A stretch of DNA of 64,000 nt from Sediminibacterium sp. (GTDB lineage: Bacteria; Bacteroidota; Bacteroidia; Chitinophagales; Chitinophagaceae): NCBI RefSeq assembly GCF_019264485.1, contig NZ_JAHVAA010000013.1:62001-126000 (forward strand), read 5' to 3'. Under the pieces are notes generated by a model. It searched no databases. It had not been told where the DNA came from and saw only the letters and a list, made by a program, of their open reading frames with translations. Below are positions 53,807-62,492 of this stretch, one piece after another (within the stretch, counting starts at the first letter, position 1; every line of letters starts with the position of its first letter). The translations under genes were made by a program, and so were the position numbers.

Positions 53807-54328
53807 CTACTCGTCAAAACCATTTGGCCATTCTTGTTTAAGACCTTCTATTTTGATACTTACTTCATCCTGTAGCTGCTTTTTATAAGCAGCTAATTTT
53901 TCTCCTGTAATTGTATCAGTAGAGCCAATGATCTGCGCAGCAAGGATGCCGGCATTTTTAGCCGCATTCAAAGCCACTGTTGCTACCGGAACACCATTGG
54001 GCATTTGCAGAATAGACAATACAGAATCCCATCCGTCGATGGAATTGGATGATTTGATGGGTACGCCAATTACGGGTAATGTAGTAATTGCAGCCACCAT
54101 ACCGGGTAAATGTGCAGCGCCACCGGCACCGGCAATGATCACCTGAAGCCCCCTGGATTTTGCTTTCTCGGCATACGCAACCATACGCTGTGGTGTTCTG
54201 TGTGCAGATACTACCGTTAATTCAAAAGCAATACCAAACTGTTTGAGCATATCTGCTGCAGCCTGCATAATACTCAGGTCGCTATCGCTACCCATGATGA
54301 TACCAACGAGGGGAGAAGGATTAGTCAT
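53807..54328 (-). CDS. purE: N5-carboxyaminoimidazole ribonucleotide mutase PurE
   Basis: 173 residues of class I PurE, which interconverts N5-CAIR and CAIR in purine synthesis. The signature [42 protein letters not shown] and the [19 protein letters not shown] segment are all visible. Length is typical. It has no purK next to it. A perfect -7 element, TATCTTTG (minus strand, 54333-54340), ends four bases before the start codon, suggesting a leaderless or nearly leaderless transcript. It is convergent with bshC, eight bases from its stop. Confidence 0.97.
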   Translation of the reverse strand: MTNPSPLVGIIMGSDSDLSIMQAAADMLKQFGIAFELTVVSAHRTPQRMVAYAEKAKSRGLQVIIAGAGGAAHLPGMVAAITTLPVIGVPIKSSNSIDGWDSVLSILQMPNGVPVATVALNAAKNAGILAAQIIGSTDTITGEKLAAYKKQLQDEVSIKIEGLKQEWPNGFDE

Positions 54329-54332
54329 ATGA

Positions 54333-54340
54333 CAAAGATA
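54333..54340 (-). promoter_or_regulatory. -7 promoter element of purE (TATCTTTG)
   Basis: The minus strand reads TATCTTTG, an exact TAnnTTTG match, four bases before the purE ATG. Transcription would start at or beside the start codon. Confidence 0.5.
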
Positions 54341-54353
54341 GCAAATCGAATTT

Positions 54354-54405
54354 ATCTATATTTTTCCGGCTCCGGACTTAAGTCCGGAGCCGGAAAAATA
54401 TAGAT
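54354..54405. terminator. Perfect 52-base palindrome between the DUF2911-TPR gene and purE
   Basis: The arms ATCTATATTTTTCCGGCTCC then GGACTT (54354-54379) and their exact reverse complement (54380-54405) meet with no loop, centred on CTT-AAG. It starts six bases after the TPR gene stop and precedes the purE promoter. With the A/T runs at its ends it probably terminates the TPR gene, but full symmetry over 52 bases is unusual for a plain terminator. Confidence 0.85.
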
Positions 54406-54410
54406 GGTTT

Positions 54411-55514
54411 TTAGTTGATGTCTTTACCTTCTTTCAACAATGTCAATGCACGTTCAACAAAGGTTTTATTGGCACCGGGAGGGGCAAGGGGAAGGGCTTT
54501 TTCTGCCATTTCCAATGCTTTTTTATAATCACCCACTGCCGAATAAGCCCTTGCCATTCCGAGGAGTGGTGTAAACTGCCCAGGATTTTTTTGCAGATTT
54601 AATTTGAATATCTCTAATGCTTCCGTGTTTTTCTTCTGCTGTAATAATTGGCGTGCATATTGGTGAATCTGGTTCATATTACCCATATTCAAGGCATCTT
54701 TCATGCCTGTTGCAGCTTCTGCTGATCGCCCAAGTTTTTCAAGAATCCTCGCGCGTGTTGAAAGTGTAGCAAAATTACGGTCACCCAATGTGGTATTTAC
54801 AGCTGTATCGGCCCACTGTAACGCTTCTTCCAGATTTACATTTTTATCAAGACACCATTGTGCGGCCTGCTGCCAGGGAGCCCAGTAAAAACCTTTATCT
54901 GTTCTGAGTTCTTGCCGGTATATACCAAGTTGTTGTTGAACCAGATCGGTCTCAACCCTGAATGGGATGGCCAACTTCTCCCACATTAAGCTGATGGTAG
55001 CAGCAGATTCTGTTTGATTTGAGAAATCATAACGCAGCCACTCTGTAGATTGTGCAGTGGCCACTGGCTTCACCGTAACCCGAAGTGCATCTTTCTTTGG
55101 ATCATAATAATAACTACCCCATGACTGATGGTCATAAGAGAAAATTAAAGTTGATTGTTCGGCACCATAAGCAATGTAGAAACCATATTTACCGGCTTTT
55201 AGGGGCTTCCCTTCGATGGTTACATCTTTATCAAATTCAATAACAGTGGTTTCATTTGCGCCAGCACGCCAGGGCGCAGCGGCGGTATTGCCAAAACCCT
55301 GATCAAAAAAACCAGGCTGTACCAGTTGTCCCCATATCTTTCCTTCCCTGCCCTTTACAGCCGGGCGATCGTAATGAATGGTGACAGTGGTTAAACCTAT
55401 CTGTTCACCCGTCATGGCTTTTTTATTGCCCCCGCTTGGTGGTGTAGTGAGTATTCTTTGTGCCTGAACAAAACCTATGTTGAGCAGGCAACAGACAAAC
55501 AATAATTTCTTCAT
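54411..55514 (-). CDS. DUF2911 plus TPR-repeat secreted protein
   Basis: 367 residues with a signal peptide (KKLLFVCCLLNIGFVQAQ). The N-terminal DUF2911 domain is clear: VTIHYDRPAVKGREGKIWGQ, APWRAGANETTVIEFDKDVT and KAGKYGFYIAY. From about 200 on there are TPR-like helical repeats (LEEALQWADTAVNTTLG, ILEKLGRSAEAATGMKDAL, NTEALEIFKLNLQKNPGQF, AVGDYKKALEMAEKALPL). DUF2911 has no assigned function. A shorter DUF2911 paralogue is encoded at 62547-63077. It is the gene upstream of purE, same strand, with a terminator-like palindrome between. Confidence 0.9.
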   Translation of the reverse strand: MKKLLFVCCLLNIGFVQAQRILTTPPSGGNKKAMTGEQIGLTTVTIHYDRPAVKGREGKIWGQLVQPGFFDQGFGNTAAAPWRAGANETTVIEFDKDVTIEGKPLKAGKYGFYIAYGAEQSTLIFSYDHQSWGSYYYDPKKDALRVTVKPVATAQSTEWLRYDFSNQTESAATISLMWEKLAIPFRVETDLVQQQLGIYRQELRTDKGFYWAPWQQAAQWCLDKNVNLEEALQWADTAVNTTLGDRNFATLSTRARILEKLGRSAEAATGMKDALNMGNMNQIHQYARQLLQQKKNTEALEIFKLNLQKNPGQFTPLLGMARAYSAVGDYKKALEMAEKALPLAPPGANKTFVERALTLLKEGKDIN

Positions 55515-55685
55515 GTTGTATCGTTTTATAGCGGCAATCTACACAGAACATCCTGTTCATCATATTTAAAATGACGAATGAATATTTTAGTGGATAACAG
55601 GTACTAAGCAGGTCGGCTATTTACATATAAACATGTATAGTCTTTAATAACACATACAGATAATTTTAGCCGCTGGGAAAAAGGG

Positions 55686-57095
55686 TTAGGGCATGGTTTT
55701 GATATAATAAGCACCAACAGACCTGAGCACAACGGGAGCTTTTGTTTCATGAATAGTTATTCGTATCCGGTCTGTTTTAATAGTACTGAAACTGGCTATT
55801 TTTTTTCTCCCGATGGTAGTTCCACTGAATATTTTTTCGAAACGGTCTTTGTGCCAGTATTCAATGCTGAATGAAATCACCCTTTGTCCATAGTCAATCA
55901 TTTCTTCGAGGCTCACTGCATTCAATGTTTGCTCACCTGGAATGGTAAAAGTTAACTGAACTTCATTCCCCGATTTTGCAGCCCAATAACTGCTGATATT
56001 TTTATCGGTCAGGTTTAATAAATTCTTTTTTTGTGGGTCATTCGTTGTAATGACAGCATTTACAAACAGGTCTGTACGAAAAGCTTCCGCTCTCATTCTG
56101 GCAAACCCCATCAGTGCAGCAGAATCGTTCGGGTGAAACAATCCTCTTCTGTCGGGAGGTACATTCAATAATAAATTTCCCCCATTACCAACAGAACGTA
56201 AATAAATATTAAATAAGGTTTCCGGTGTTTTTACTTTATCATCTTCTTCTTTATGATAAAACCATCCCGGTCTGATAGATACATCCGCTTCAGCAGGTAT
56301 CCAGTGTTTACCATTAAAATTTCCCTGATTCAAAGTGTCAACATGTGGCGCACCAAGTCCACGTGCAAAACCAGCCGTATCAAGCAGGTTCCAATTGGTG
56401 TTGCCAATAAATCCTTTTTCATTGCCACACCAACGGATACTCGGACCAATATCGCTGAAGATGATCATATTGGGTTGTAATTTGAAAACTGCATTTTCAA
56501 ATCGCCTGAAGTCATATACCTGTTTCTTCCCGTTGGGACCTTCTCCATTGGCGCCATCCCACCAGAACTCAAAAAAAGGGCCGTATTGCTGAATGAGTTC
56601 TTTCATGGTAGCGATGTAGATATCGTTGTATTCGGGTGTGCCATATTTGGGATGATTTCTATCCCACGGAGATAAATACACACCCATTTCAATCCCTTCT
56701 TTTTTACAGGCTTCTGATAAAGCTTTCACCACATTACCTTTGCCATTCATCCATTTACTTTCTCTCACTGTATGTGTACTGTATTTACTGGGCCATAGGG
56801 AGAATCCGTCGTGATGTTTTGTAGTAAGAATAATGCCTTTGGCACCAGCCTGTTTGGCGACACGCGCCCATTGCCCACAATCGAGTTGTGTTGGATTGAA
56901 AATATCGGGTCGTTCATCGCCTTCACCCCACTCCTTATCTGTAAAAGTGTTCGGGCCGAAATGAATAAAGAGATAAAACTCCTTTTCATGCCATACCAGT
57001 TGTTGTTTGGTGGGAACAGGATAAACAGGTTGTATCTTCTGTGATTTGGATTGAAGGGATAGGAGAAGAGACAGAACAATGATAATTTTTTTCAC
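55686..57095 (-). CDS. GH29 alpha-L-fucosidase, secreted
   Basis: 469 residues from a GTG at 57095. The frame can be extended upstream to 57251, but that part crosses a palindrome and the pdxJ end and has no family sequence, so I chose GTG, which gives a signal peptide (KKIIIVLSLLLSLQSKSQ). GH29 features: FYLFIHFGPNTFTDKEWGEG, TKHHDGFSLWPSKYSTHT, KEGIEMGVYLSPWDRNHP and FFEFWWDGANGEG, where the Asp is the catalytic nucleophile. A C-terminal beta-sandwich ends the protein. It removes terminal alpha-fucose. It is alone, with no PUL genes around it. Confidence 0.9.
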   Translation of the reverse strand: MKKIIIVLSLLLSLQSKSQKIQPVYPVPTKQQLVWHEKEFYLFIHFGPNTFTDKEWGEGDERPDIFNPTQLDCGQWARVAKQAGAKGIILTTKHHDGFSLWPSKYSTHTVRESKWMNGKGNVVKALSEACKKEGIEMGVYLSPWDRNHPKYGTPEYNDIYIATMKELIQQYGPFFEFWWDGANGEGPNGKKQVYDFRRFENAVFKLQPNMIIFSDIGPSIRWCGNEKGFIGNTNWNLLDTAGFARGLGAPHVDTLNQGNFNGKHWIPAEADVSIRPGWFYHKEEDDKVKTPETLFNIYLRSVGNGGNLLLNVPPDRRGLFHPNDSAALMGFARMRAEAFRTDLFVNAVITTNDPQKKNLLNLTDKNISSYWAAKSGNEVQLTFTIPGEQTLNAVSLEEMIDYGQRVISFSIEYWHKDRFEKIFSGTTIGRKKIASFSTIKTDRIRITIHETKAPVVLRSVGAYYIKTMP

Positions 57096-57135
57096 AAGCG
57101 TGCATTTGAGTAAACAAGTATATAATGCAGGTATT

Positions 57136-57173
57136 AATTCCTTGCCCCGGATTGAAATCCGGGGCAAGGAATT
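57136..57173. terminator. Perfect hairpin at the pdxJ stop codon
   Basis: AATTCCTTGCCCCGGATT (57136-57153) and AATCCGGGGCAAGGAATT (57156-57173) pair perfectly over 18 bp with a two-base loop. The right arm overlaps the pdxJ stop codon (57172-57174). It probably terminates pdxJ. Confidence 0.85.
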
Positions 57174-57891
57174 ATGATAGCTGACGTTTATACATTTGAA
57201 CTGCATTCTCATACCCGAGATAAATGGCATCGCATACCAGGGCATGACCAATGCTTACTTCATCCAGATAGTGGATATGTTGTTTTAAATATTTGAGATT
57301 GGTAAGATCAAGATCGTGTCCGGCATTAATACCCAAACCAAGCTCTTTTGCTTTAGCTGCGGCCTTTACATATGGTGTAACCGCTTCTGCAGCTTTACCT
57401 TCTGCAAATAACTTAGCGTATCCTTCAGTATATAATTCAATACGGTCGGTACCGGTTAATGCAGCGCCTTCAACTATTTCAATCACCGGATCAACAAAAA
57501 TGGATACACGGATACCTGCGGTTTTAAAAATTCCGATAATATTAACCAGGTAATTTTTATGTTCGATGGTATTCCATCCATGATCACTGGTAAGCTGCCC
57601 CAGTGCATCCGGAACCAATGTTACCTGATGGGGTTTGGTTTCCAATACAAGATCAACAAATTTCTGTTCGGTTGGGTTGCCTTCAATATTAAATTCAGTT
57701 GTGATGATTTTTCTGATGGCACGTGTGTCAGCATAACGTATATGTCTTTCATCCGGACGTGGGTGAACCGTTACGCCATCGGCGCCAAATTTTTCTGCAT
57801 CAACTGCAGCTTTCAACACATTCGGATTATCGCTACCCCGGCTGTTTCTGAGCGTGGCAAACTTGTTGATGTTCACACTGAGTTTTGTCAT
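57172..57891 (-). CDS. pdxJ: Pyridoxine 5'-phosphate synthase PdxJ
   Basis: 239 residues. PdxJ condenses 3-amino-2-oxopropyl phosphate with deoxyxylulose 5-phosphate to pyridoxine phosphate. Seen are LSVNINKFATLRNSRG, VHPRPDERHIRYAD, FNIEGNPT, VTLVPDALGQLTSDHGWN, VSIFVDP, GTDRIELYTEGYAKLF, GINAGHDLDLTNL and the GHALVCDAIYLGYENAV end. All family blocks are present. A near-consensus -7 element (TAACTTTA on the minus strand, 57896-57903) lies four bases before the ATG. Its stop codon overlaps a perfect terminator hairpin. Confidence 0.96.
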   Translation of the reverse strand: MTKLSVNINKFATLRNSRGSDNPNVLKAAVDAEKFGADGVTVHPRPDERHIRYADTRAIRKIITTEFNIEGNPTEQKFVDLVLETKPHQVTLVPDALGQLTSDHGWNTIEHKNYLVNIIGIFKTAGIRVSIFVDPVIEIVEGAALTGTDRIELYTEGYAKLFAEGKAAEAVTPYVKAAAKAKELGLGINAGHDLDLTNLKYLKQHIHYLDEVSIGHALVCDAIYLGYENAVQMYKRQLS

Positions 57892-57907
57892 GCGGTAAAG
57901 TTAATCA

Positions 57908-57940
57908 GAAGTCGGGATTTTATGCGTATTGCCCGACTTC
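57908..57940 (-). terminator. Terminator hairpin after the DUF1761 gene
   Basis: GAAGTCGGG (57908-57916) pairs perfectly with CCCGACTTC (57932-57940) around a 15-base loop. On the minus strand it follows the DUF1761 stop at 57953 and precedes the pdxJ promoter element. Confidence 0.65.
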
Positions 57941-57952
57941 CGATTGAATTAC

Positions 57953-58372
57953 TTATCCGAAATACTGCATGATCATACTGGCAATGATCAATCCAAGGAT
58001 ATGATAGCAGCAGTCAATAAAATACAATGCAGCCGGTTTTTTATTATACAGGTATCCGATGCTGATGGCCGGAGTACTGAAGCAGACAGAAATCAGTATG
58101 GCAAGATGAAAGGCATCGGCATAGTTATTCATGGGTACCAGTTGTCTGAAAATAGTTAAACCAATACAGCTTAGTGCCATGAACAGGAAGCTGCTGATCA
58201 TTGTAAGAGCCACTCCTTTTTTCATATCCGGATCATTTGGATTGATGCCCGATAATCGCACCCAGGCCTTGGAGAATACACCTCCGTACCAGATGGCACC
58301 AAGTAAAAAATAGGCGATTGAACCAATGATGAGTGATAACCAGTTAACATGGTCGGTGAAATGATGAAGCAT
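57953..58372 (-). CDS. DUF1761 family membrane protein
   Basis: 139 residues from the ATG at 58372, chosen because MLHHFTDHVNWLSLII fits the family start and the extension to 58423 adds no family sequence. There are four hydrophobic helices. The DUF1761 signature is AYFLLGAIWYGGVFSKAWVR followed by LSG at residues about 20-42. Function unknown; members are small inner-membrane proteins. It lies upstream of pdxJ on the same strand, with a terminator between, and 135 bases from the divergent ubiD-like gene. Confidence 0.85.
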   Translation of the reverse strand: MLHHFTDHVNWLSLIIGSIAYFLLGAIWYGGVFSKAWVRLSGINPNDPDMKKGVALTMISSFLFMALSCIGLTIFRQLVPMNNYADAFHLAILISVCFSTPAISIGYLYNKKPAALYFIDCCYHILGLIIASMIMQYFG

Positions 58373-58507
58373 GGCAGGTTGTTTTGGGTTTAGGAATATA
58401 ACAAGATCGTAAATAAAAATCAAAGCATCAACAGGATGAAGGCAATAGCGTAATTTGCATAGGTATAAGGATTTTCAACAATTTTTACTGACTAGTGTTT
58501 TGTATTT

Positions 58508-60352
58508 ATGGCATACTCATCTCTTGAATCCTGTTTAATTGACCTGGAGCGGAATGGTCAGTTGGTACGTGTAAAAGAAGAAGTGGACCCCTATCTTGAA
58601 ATGGCCGCTATTCATTTACGTGTGTATGAAATAGGAGGTCCTGCTTTGTTGTTTGAGAACGTAAAAGGCTCTCGTTTCAGAGCGGCATCTAATATTTTCG
58701 GAACACTCGATCGCAGTCGTTTTATATTCAGGAATACATTGGCCTCAGTTCAGAAACTCATTGAACTGAAAGGTGATCCCATCAAAGCCATAAAACACCC
58801 TTTGCAAAATTTCGGCGCCGGGTGGGCTGCATTAAAAGCATTACCACTAAGAAATCCTTTTACTAAACCGGTTTTATATGAAGAAATTCAGATCAGTGAT
58901 CTTCCACTGATTCACCACTGGCCCAATGATGGAGGTGCTTTTGTTACTTTGCCACAGGTATATACGGAAGATATTGATCAGCCCGGCATCATGAAAGCAA
59001 ACCTGGGTATGTACCGTATTCAGCTAAACGGAAATGAATACGAGACCAACCGCGAAATTGGCCTGCATTACCAGCTGCATCGGGGTATTGGCGTACACCA
59101 GACCAAAGCCAATCGCAAAGGGCTTCCATTAAAAGTCAGTTGTTTTGTGGGTGGGCCGCCATCGCATACTGTATCTGCAGTGATGCCTCTGCCGGAAGGA
59201 ATCAGTGAAATGACATTCGCAGGCGTTTTGGGTGGCAGAAGATTCAGGTATACTTATGCAGATGGATTTTGTATCAGTACTGATGCTGATTTTGTAATTA
59301 CCGGTGAAGTTTATCCGGGAGAAAATAAGCCAGAGGGACCCTTCGGAGATCACCTGGGATATTATAGCCTAAAACATTCGTTTCCCTTGATGCGTGTGCA
59401 TAAAGTATATGCGCGGAAAAATGCTATCTGGCCATTTACGGTAGTCGGAAGACCCCCACAGGAAGATACCAGTTTCGGACAATTGATACATGAAATTACA
59501 GGCGATGCCATTCCGCAGGAAATACCCGGAGTGAAAGAAGTACATGCAGTAGATGCGGCAGGTGTTCATCCTTTGCTCTTAGCTATCGGCAGTGAACGTT
59601 ATACGCCCTATTTACCAACAAAACAACCAGCAGAATTACTCACTATTGCCAGTCATATTTTGGGAACGGGCCAACTCAGCCTCGCCAAATTTTTATTTAT
59701 TACGGCAGATGACACACAAAAGCTGAGTACACATCGTGTGAAAGACTTTTTTACCTATTTGTTTGAAAGAGTAGACCTCAGCCGGGATATACATTTTCAT
59801 ACCAATACAACCATCGATACATTGGATTATTCCGGTACCGGATTGAATACAGGCAGTAAAGTAGTAGTGGCCGCCTATGGCGATAACAAAAGAGTACTTG
59901 CTACAGAAATACCTGCGTCGTTTTCAGAAAAGAACTCATTCGGACCCGCACAGATGGTCATGCCCGGGGTCATTTGTCTGCAAATAAGTACCTATTCTGA
60001 TGCAGTTGCTGCGGCAAATGAAATGAGTGTGCTTGATGAAACCTTCAAGCCGATATTAAATGATTTAAAGGGTATTGTACAAATAATAGTTTGTGATGAT
60101 GCTGCTTTTACAGCGGCGAGTTTAAATAATTATTTATGGGTTACTTATACCCGTTGTAATCCTTCTCATGATATACATGGAGTGGCTGCATTTACTGAGC
60201 ACAAACATTGGGGCTGCAAGGGACCGATGATTATTGATGCACGTATTAAACCACATCACGCACCACCGGTACTCAAAGATCCGGCTATAGAAAAAAGAGT
60301 AGACAGATTATTCCAGAAAGGAGGAAGTTTATCATCTATTGTCGGTCATTAA
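58508..60352 (+). CDS. UbiD-family prenylated-FMN decarboxylase
   Basis: 614 residues. UbiD family markers: EEVDPYLEMAAIHLRVYE at the start, GMYRIQLNGNEYETNREIGL, VGGPPSHTVSAVMPLPEG and ENKPEGPFGDHLGYYS, which carries the essential Glu/Arg region and binds the prenylated FMN. In Bacteroidetes such proteins commonly act in menaquinone synthesis, possibly decarboxylating an intermediate of the futalosine route, which is the likely role. The UbiX partner that makes prenyl-FMN is not in this window. It is monocistronic here, divergent from DUF1761. Confidence 0.9.
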   Translation: MAYSSLESCLIDLERNGQLVRVKEEVDPYLEMAAIHLRVYEIGGPALLFENVKGSRFRAASNIFGTLDRSRFIFRNTLASVQKLIELKGDPIKAIKHPLQNFGAGWAALKALPLRNPFTKPVLYEEIQISDLPLIHHWPNDGGAFVTLPQVYTEDIDQPGIMKANLGMYRIQLNGNEYETNREIGLHYQLHRGIGVHQTKANRKGLPLKVSCFVGGPPSHTVSAVMPLPEGISEMTFAGVLGGRRFRYTYADGFCISTDADFVITGEVYPGENKPEGPFGDHLGYYSLKHSFPLMRVHKVYARKNAIWPFTVVGRPPQEDTSFGQLIHEITGDAIPQEIPGVKEVHAVDAAGVHPLLLAIGSERYTPYLPTKQPAELLTIASHILGTGQLSLAKFLFITADDTQKLSTHRVKDFFTYLFERVDLSRDIHFHTNTTIDTLDYSGTGLNTGSKVVVAAYGDNKRVLATEIPASFSEKNSFGPAQMVMPGVICLQISTYSDAVAAANEMSVLDETFKPILNDLKGIVQIIVCDDAAFTAASLNNYLWVTYTRCNPSHDIHGVAAFTEHKHWGCKGPMIIDARIKPHHAPPVLKDPAIEKRVDRLFQKGGSLSSIVGH

Positions 60353-60439
60353 TAGTTCTGAATCGGTAAAAAGCGGTTATTGCCTTTTAGGTTTTTGTAA
60401 GTAAATGATTCCTCTTGCGTCATTATAAAAAAAGCAAAG

Positions 60440-61024
60440 ATGAAATACCTTTTAACTGCAGTAGTTGTTTTATTTTCTCTCGGGTTAAAAGCCCAGACCT
60501 CCGAGCCAGCCGGATTAAAAGTGGGTGATACAGCGCCGATGTTCAACGGCATTGATATGAATGGGAAAACCTTTTCGCTTGAGTCGGCCCTGAAAAAGGG
60601 AGATGTAGTGCTGATGTTTTATCGTGGACAGTGGTGCCCATATTGTAATAAACAAATGAGCCAAATGAACGACTCTCTTTCAATGATTACCGGAAAGGGA
60701 GCTACAGTAGTAGCCATATCACCTGAAATACAGGAAAATGTGGTGAAAACAGTTGAAAAAACAAAAGCGTCTTTTCCTGTTATCAGCGATGTGCAGATGA
60801 AGATCATGAAAGATTATCAGGTAAATTTTGCTGTTCCGCAGGCTACAATCGACCGCTATAAAAATTTCGGCATCGATTTTAATGTGGTTAATGGGGGAAA
60901 TGGTGCCAATCTGCCAGTACCAGCTACCTATGTTATTGGAAAAAATGGGAAGATTAAATATGTATTCTTTAATCCCGATTACAGAAAAAGAGCTTCTGTA
61001 AAAGAAATCGCTTCCTATCTATAA
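60440..61024 (+). CDS. Secreted peroxiredoxin-like thioredoxin-fold protein (AhpC/TSA)
   Basis: 194 residues with a signal peptide (KYLLTAVVVLFSLGLKAQ). The redoxin fold begins GLKVGDTAPMFNGIDMNGK. The active-site segment is MFYRGQWCPYCNKQMSQM with Cys-x-x-Cys, and AVPQATIDRYKNFGID and PATYVIGKNGKIKYVFF complete it. The WCPYC motif is of the peroxiredoxin-like FAD-independent AhpC/TSA type. Likely a periplasmic thiol peroxidase or reductase. It is convergent with the YhcH gene and separated by a perfect hairpin. Confidence 0.9.
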   Translation: MKYLLTAVVVLFSLGLKAQTSEPAGLKVGDTAPMFNGIDMNGKTFSLESALKKGDVVLMFYRGQWCPYCNKQMSQMNDSLSMITGKGATVVAISPEIQENVVKTVEKTKASFPVISDVQMKIMKDYQVNFAVPQATIDRYKNFGIDFNVVNGGNGANLPVPATYVIGKNGKIKYVFFNPDYRKRASVKEIASYL

Positions 61025-61060
61025 GGCCAATCTTTAGCAGTAGCTGAAATTTATTAAATG

Positions 61061-61134
61061 ACTCCTCCCGTTCTCTTATTCTCCCTGCAAATACAGAAAG
61101 GTTTTAACAGGGAGAATAAGAGAACGGGAGGAGT
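61061..61134. terminator. Perfect 27-bp stem between convergent genes
   Basis: ACTCCTCCCGTTCTCTTATT then CTCCCTG (61061-61087) is exactly complementary to the bases at 61108-61134, with a 20-base loop. It lies between the convergent redoxin and YhcH genes and can terminate both. The length of perfect pairing is unusual. Confidence 0.85.
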
Positions 61135-61144
61135 TCTTCAATCA

Positions 61145-61603
61145 TTAAATGTCTACAGCTACTTTTAAGACAATTTTTTTAACTTGTCCGGTATCTCCAT
61201 GCTGAATACATGGCATATGCAGGTCATCAGGAAAGAAAATAGTAAACATGCCTTCAGTTACTACTGAAAAGAAATCGGGAGACTCATCAAACAACATATA
61301 GTCATCTTCCGGATTATAAAGACGAGATGGAGTTTGCGTTTGTAATAATGCATGCCCCATTTTTTCTTTACCTTTTACTACATACTGTACATCAATGAAC
61401 TTCTTGTGTGATTCAAGTTTCTCCAGCGCCGGATCTTTTGTTTCATATTCCTGAACAATGGCAAAGACTTTGTCTTCAATGATCGTGTGTTTGCCATTTT
61501 CCAAAGACAGTAAATCGTGTTCCTGTAAAAAGCGCAATGCTTTTTCGATACCATTACCTAGACCGTAATATTTACCTGCATTATGTAAATGATCTATAAC
61601 CAT
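61145..61603 (-). CDS. YhcH/YjgK/YiaL family (DUF386) protein
   Basis: 152-residue cupin-like family protein. Visible are EYETKDPALEKLESHKKFID, VQYVVKGKEKMGHALL, DESPDFFSVVTEGMFTIFFP and DDLHMPCIQHGDTGQVKKIV, with a histidine and glutamate pattern suited to a metal site. Members act on sugar acids or sialic acid metabolism, but no specific reaction is established. It lies 32 bases downstream of the DUF2452 gene on the same strand, so the two may be cotranscribed. No signal peptide. Confidence 0.88.
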   Translation of the reverse strand: MVIDHLHNAGKYYGLGNGIEKALRFLQEHDLLSLENGKHTIIEDKVFAIVQEYETKDPALEKLESHKKFIDVQYVVKGKEKMGHALLQTQTPSRLYNPEDDYMLFDESPDFFSVVTEGMFTIFFPDDLHMPCIQHGDTGQVKKIVLKVAVDI

Positions 61604-61635
61604 ACTTGTATCTTGTTTACTTGATGAATTGTAAT

Positions 61636-62430
61636 TTAATTATTTATTTCAACCCAGGTATGATCGGCTAATAAACGCACAGATGAAACAAATTGTCTGA
61701 ATGGCCCGGATCCTCCCCATTCCTGAGGCGATACGAGTGAAAGTATATGTTGACCATCCTTTTTTTCATACAGATGATAGATATGTCCTATCTGAGGTTT
61801 GAAATTCAGTTTGGCCTCATAAATCATCATACTCAGTTCCTTTCTTTTCCTGATCTCCTGTGCCTGTCTGGCCAGTAATTCAATCTGCTGTCTGATCTGA
61901 TCGAGTTGCATATTGGTCTGGTCTTCCATTGCCGAAAGGGCTTTGTGTTTAATTACACCTTCTTTTGTGGGACGTATAGCCACACCAGCAACAGAAGAAG
62001 CATAAGGTAGTACACTGAGCTGCTTATGGTATATCTCAATATTAACAAAAGCTTTTCCGGAAGCATCAGTGCCCTGCTGTGTAAGTTTGAGATATCCGTT
62101 GGGCATGATTTCATGTTTCACTTCCAGAACGGTTTGCTCATTGCTGAGAAAACGAAACAGGAGGGTAGAGGAATTGATGATGGTAGCTTCAGCCTTGTCG
62201 GCAAGGTCTGTATTATCAAATGCCCTTAATGCTCCATCAGGAATAATATTGTATTGGGTATAATAGGCTTCATTATCCATCGATACCCAGTTGATACTAA
62301 TGCCCAAAGCATGTCCATTCTCGATAGATTCAATTTTATAGTTGCCGCTTTTAGGAGGGATACCCGATTGAAAATCGCATTTCTCGGGAAACAATTGCCA
62401 GCTGGCCAGAAAATTATATGCTTGTACCAT
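61636..62430 (-). CDS. DUF2452-domain protein with N-terminal lipocalin-like part
   Basis: 264 residues, no signal peptide. The C-terminal third (about 175-264) is DUF2452: MQLDQIRQQIELLARQAQEI, SMMIYEAKLNFKPQIGHIYH and LSLVSPQEWGG. The N-terminal half (FLASWQLFPEKCDFQSGIPP, GNYKIESIENGHALGISINW, DGALRAFDNTDLADKAEATI) looks like a beta-barrel of lipocalin type and I do not recognise a named family for it. Function unknown. It is upstream of the YhcH/YiaL gene with a 32-base gap. Confidence 0.75.
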   Translation of the reverse strand: MVQAYNFLASWQLFPEKCDFQSGIPPKSGNYKIESIENGHALGISINWVSMDNEAYYTQYNIIPDGALRAFDNTDLADKAEATIINSSTLLFRFLSNEQTVLEVKHEIMPNGYLKLTQQGTDASGKAFVNIEIYHKQLSVLPYASSVAGVAIRPTKEGVIKHKALSAMEDQTNMQLDQIRQQIELLARQAQEIRKRKELSMMIYEAKLNFKPQIGHIYHLYEKKDGQHILSLVSPQEWGGSGPFRQFVSSVRLLADHTWVEINN

Positions 62431-62492
62431 TTATTATAAATACAGATAGCTTATGCAAAGGTTCTGCATTTTAGGTGAATAGGAATAAAAAA

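Noticed and set aside
57096..57251. 52-codon N-terminal extension of the GH29 gene
   Set aside because: It runs through the pdxJ terminator and into the pdxJ end; the GTG at 57095 gives a proper signal peptide.
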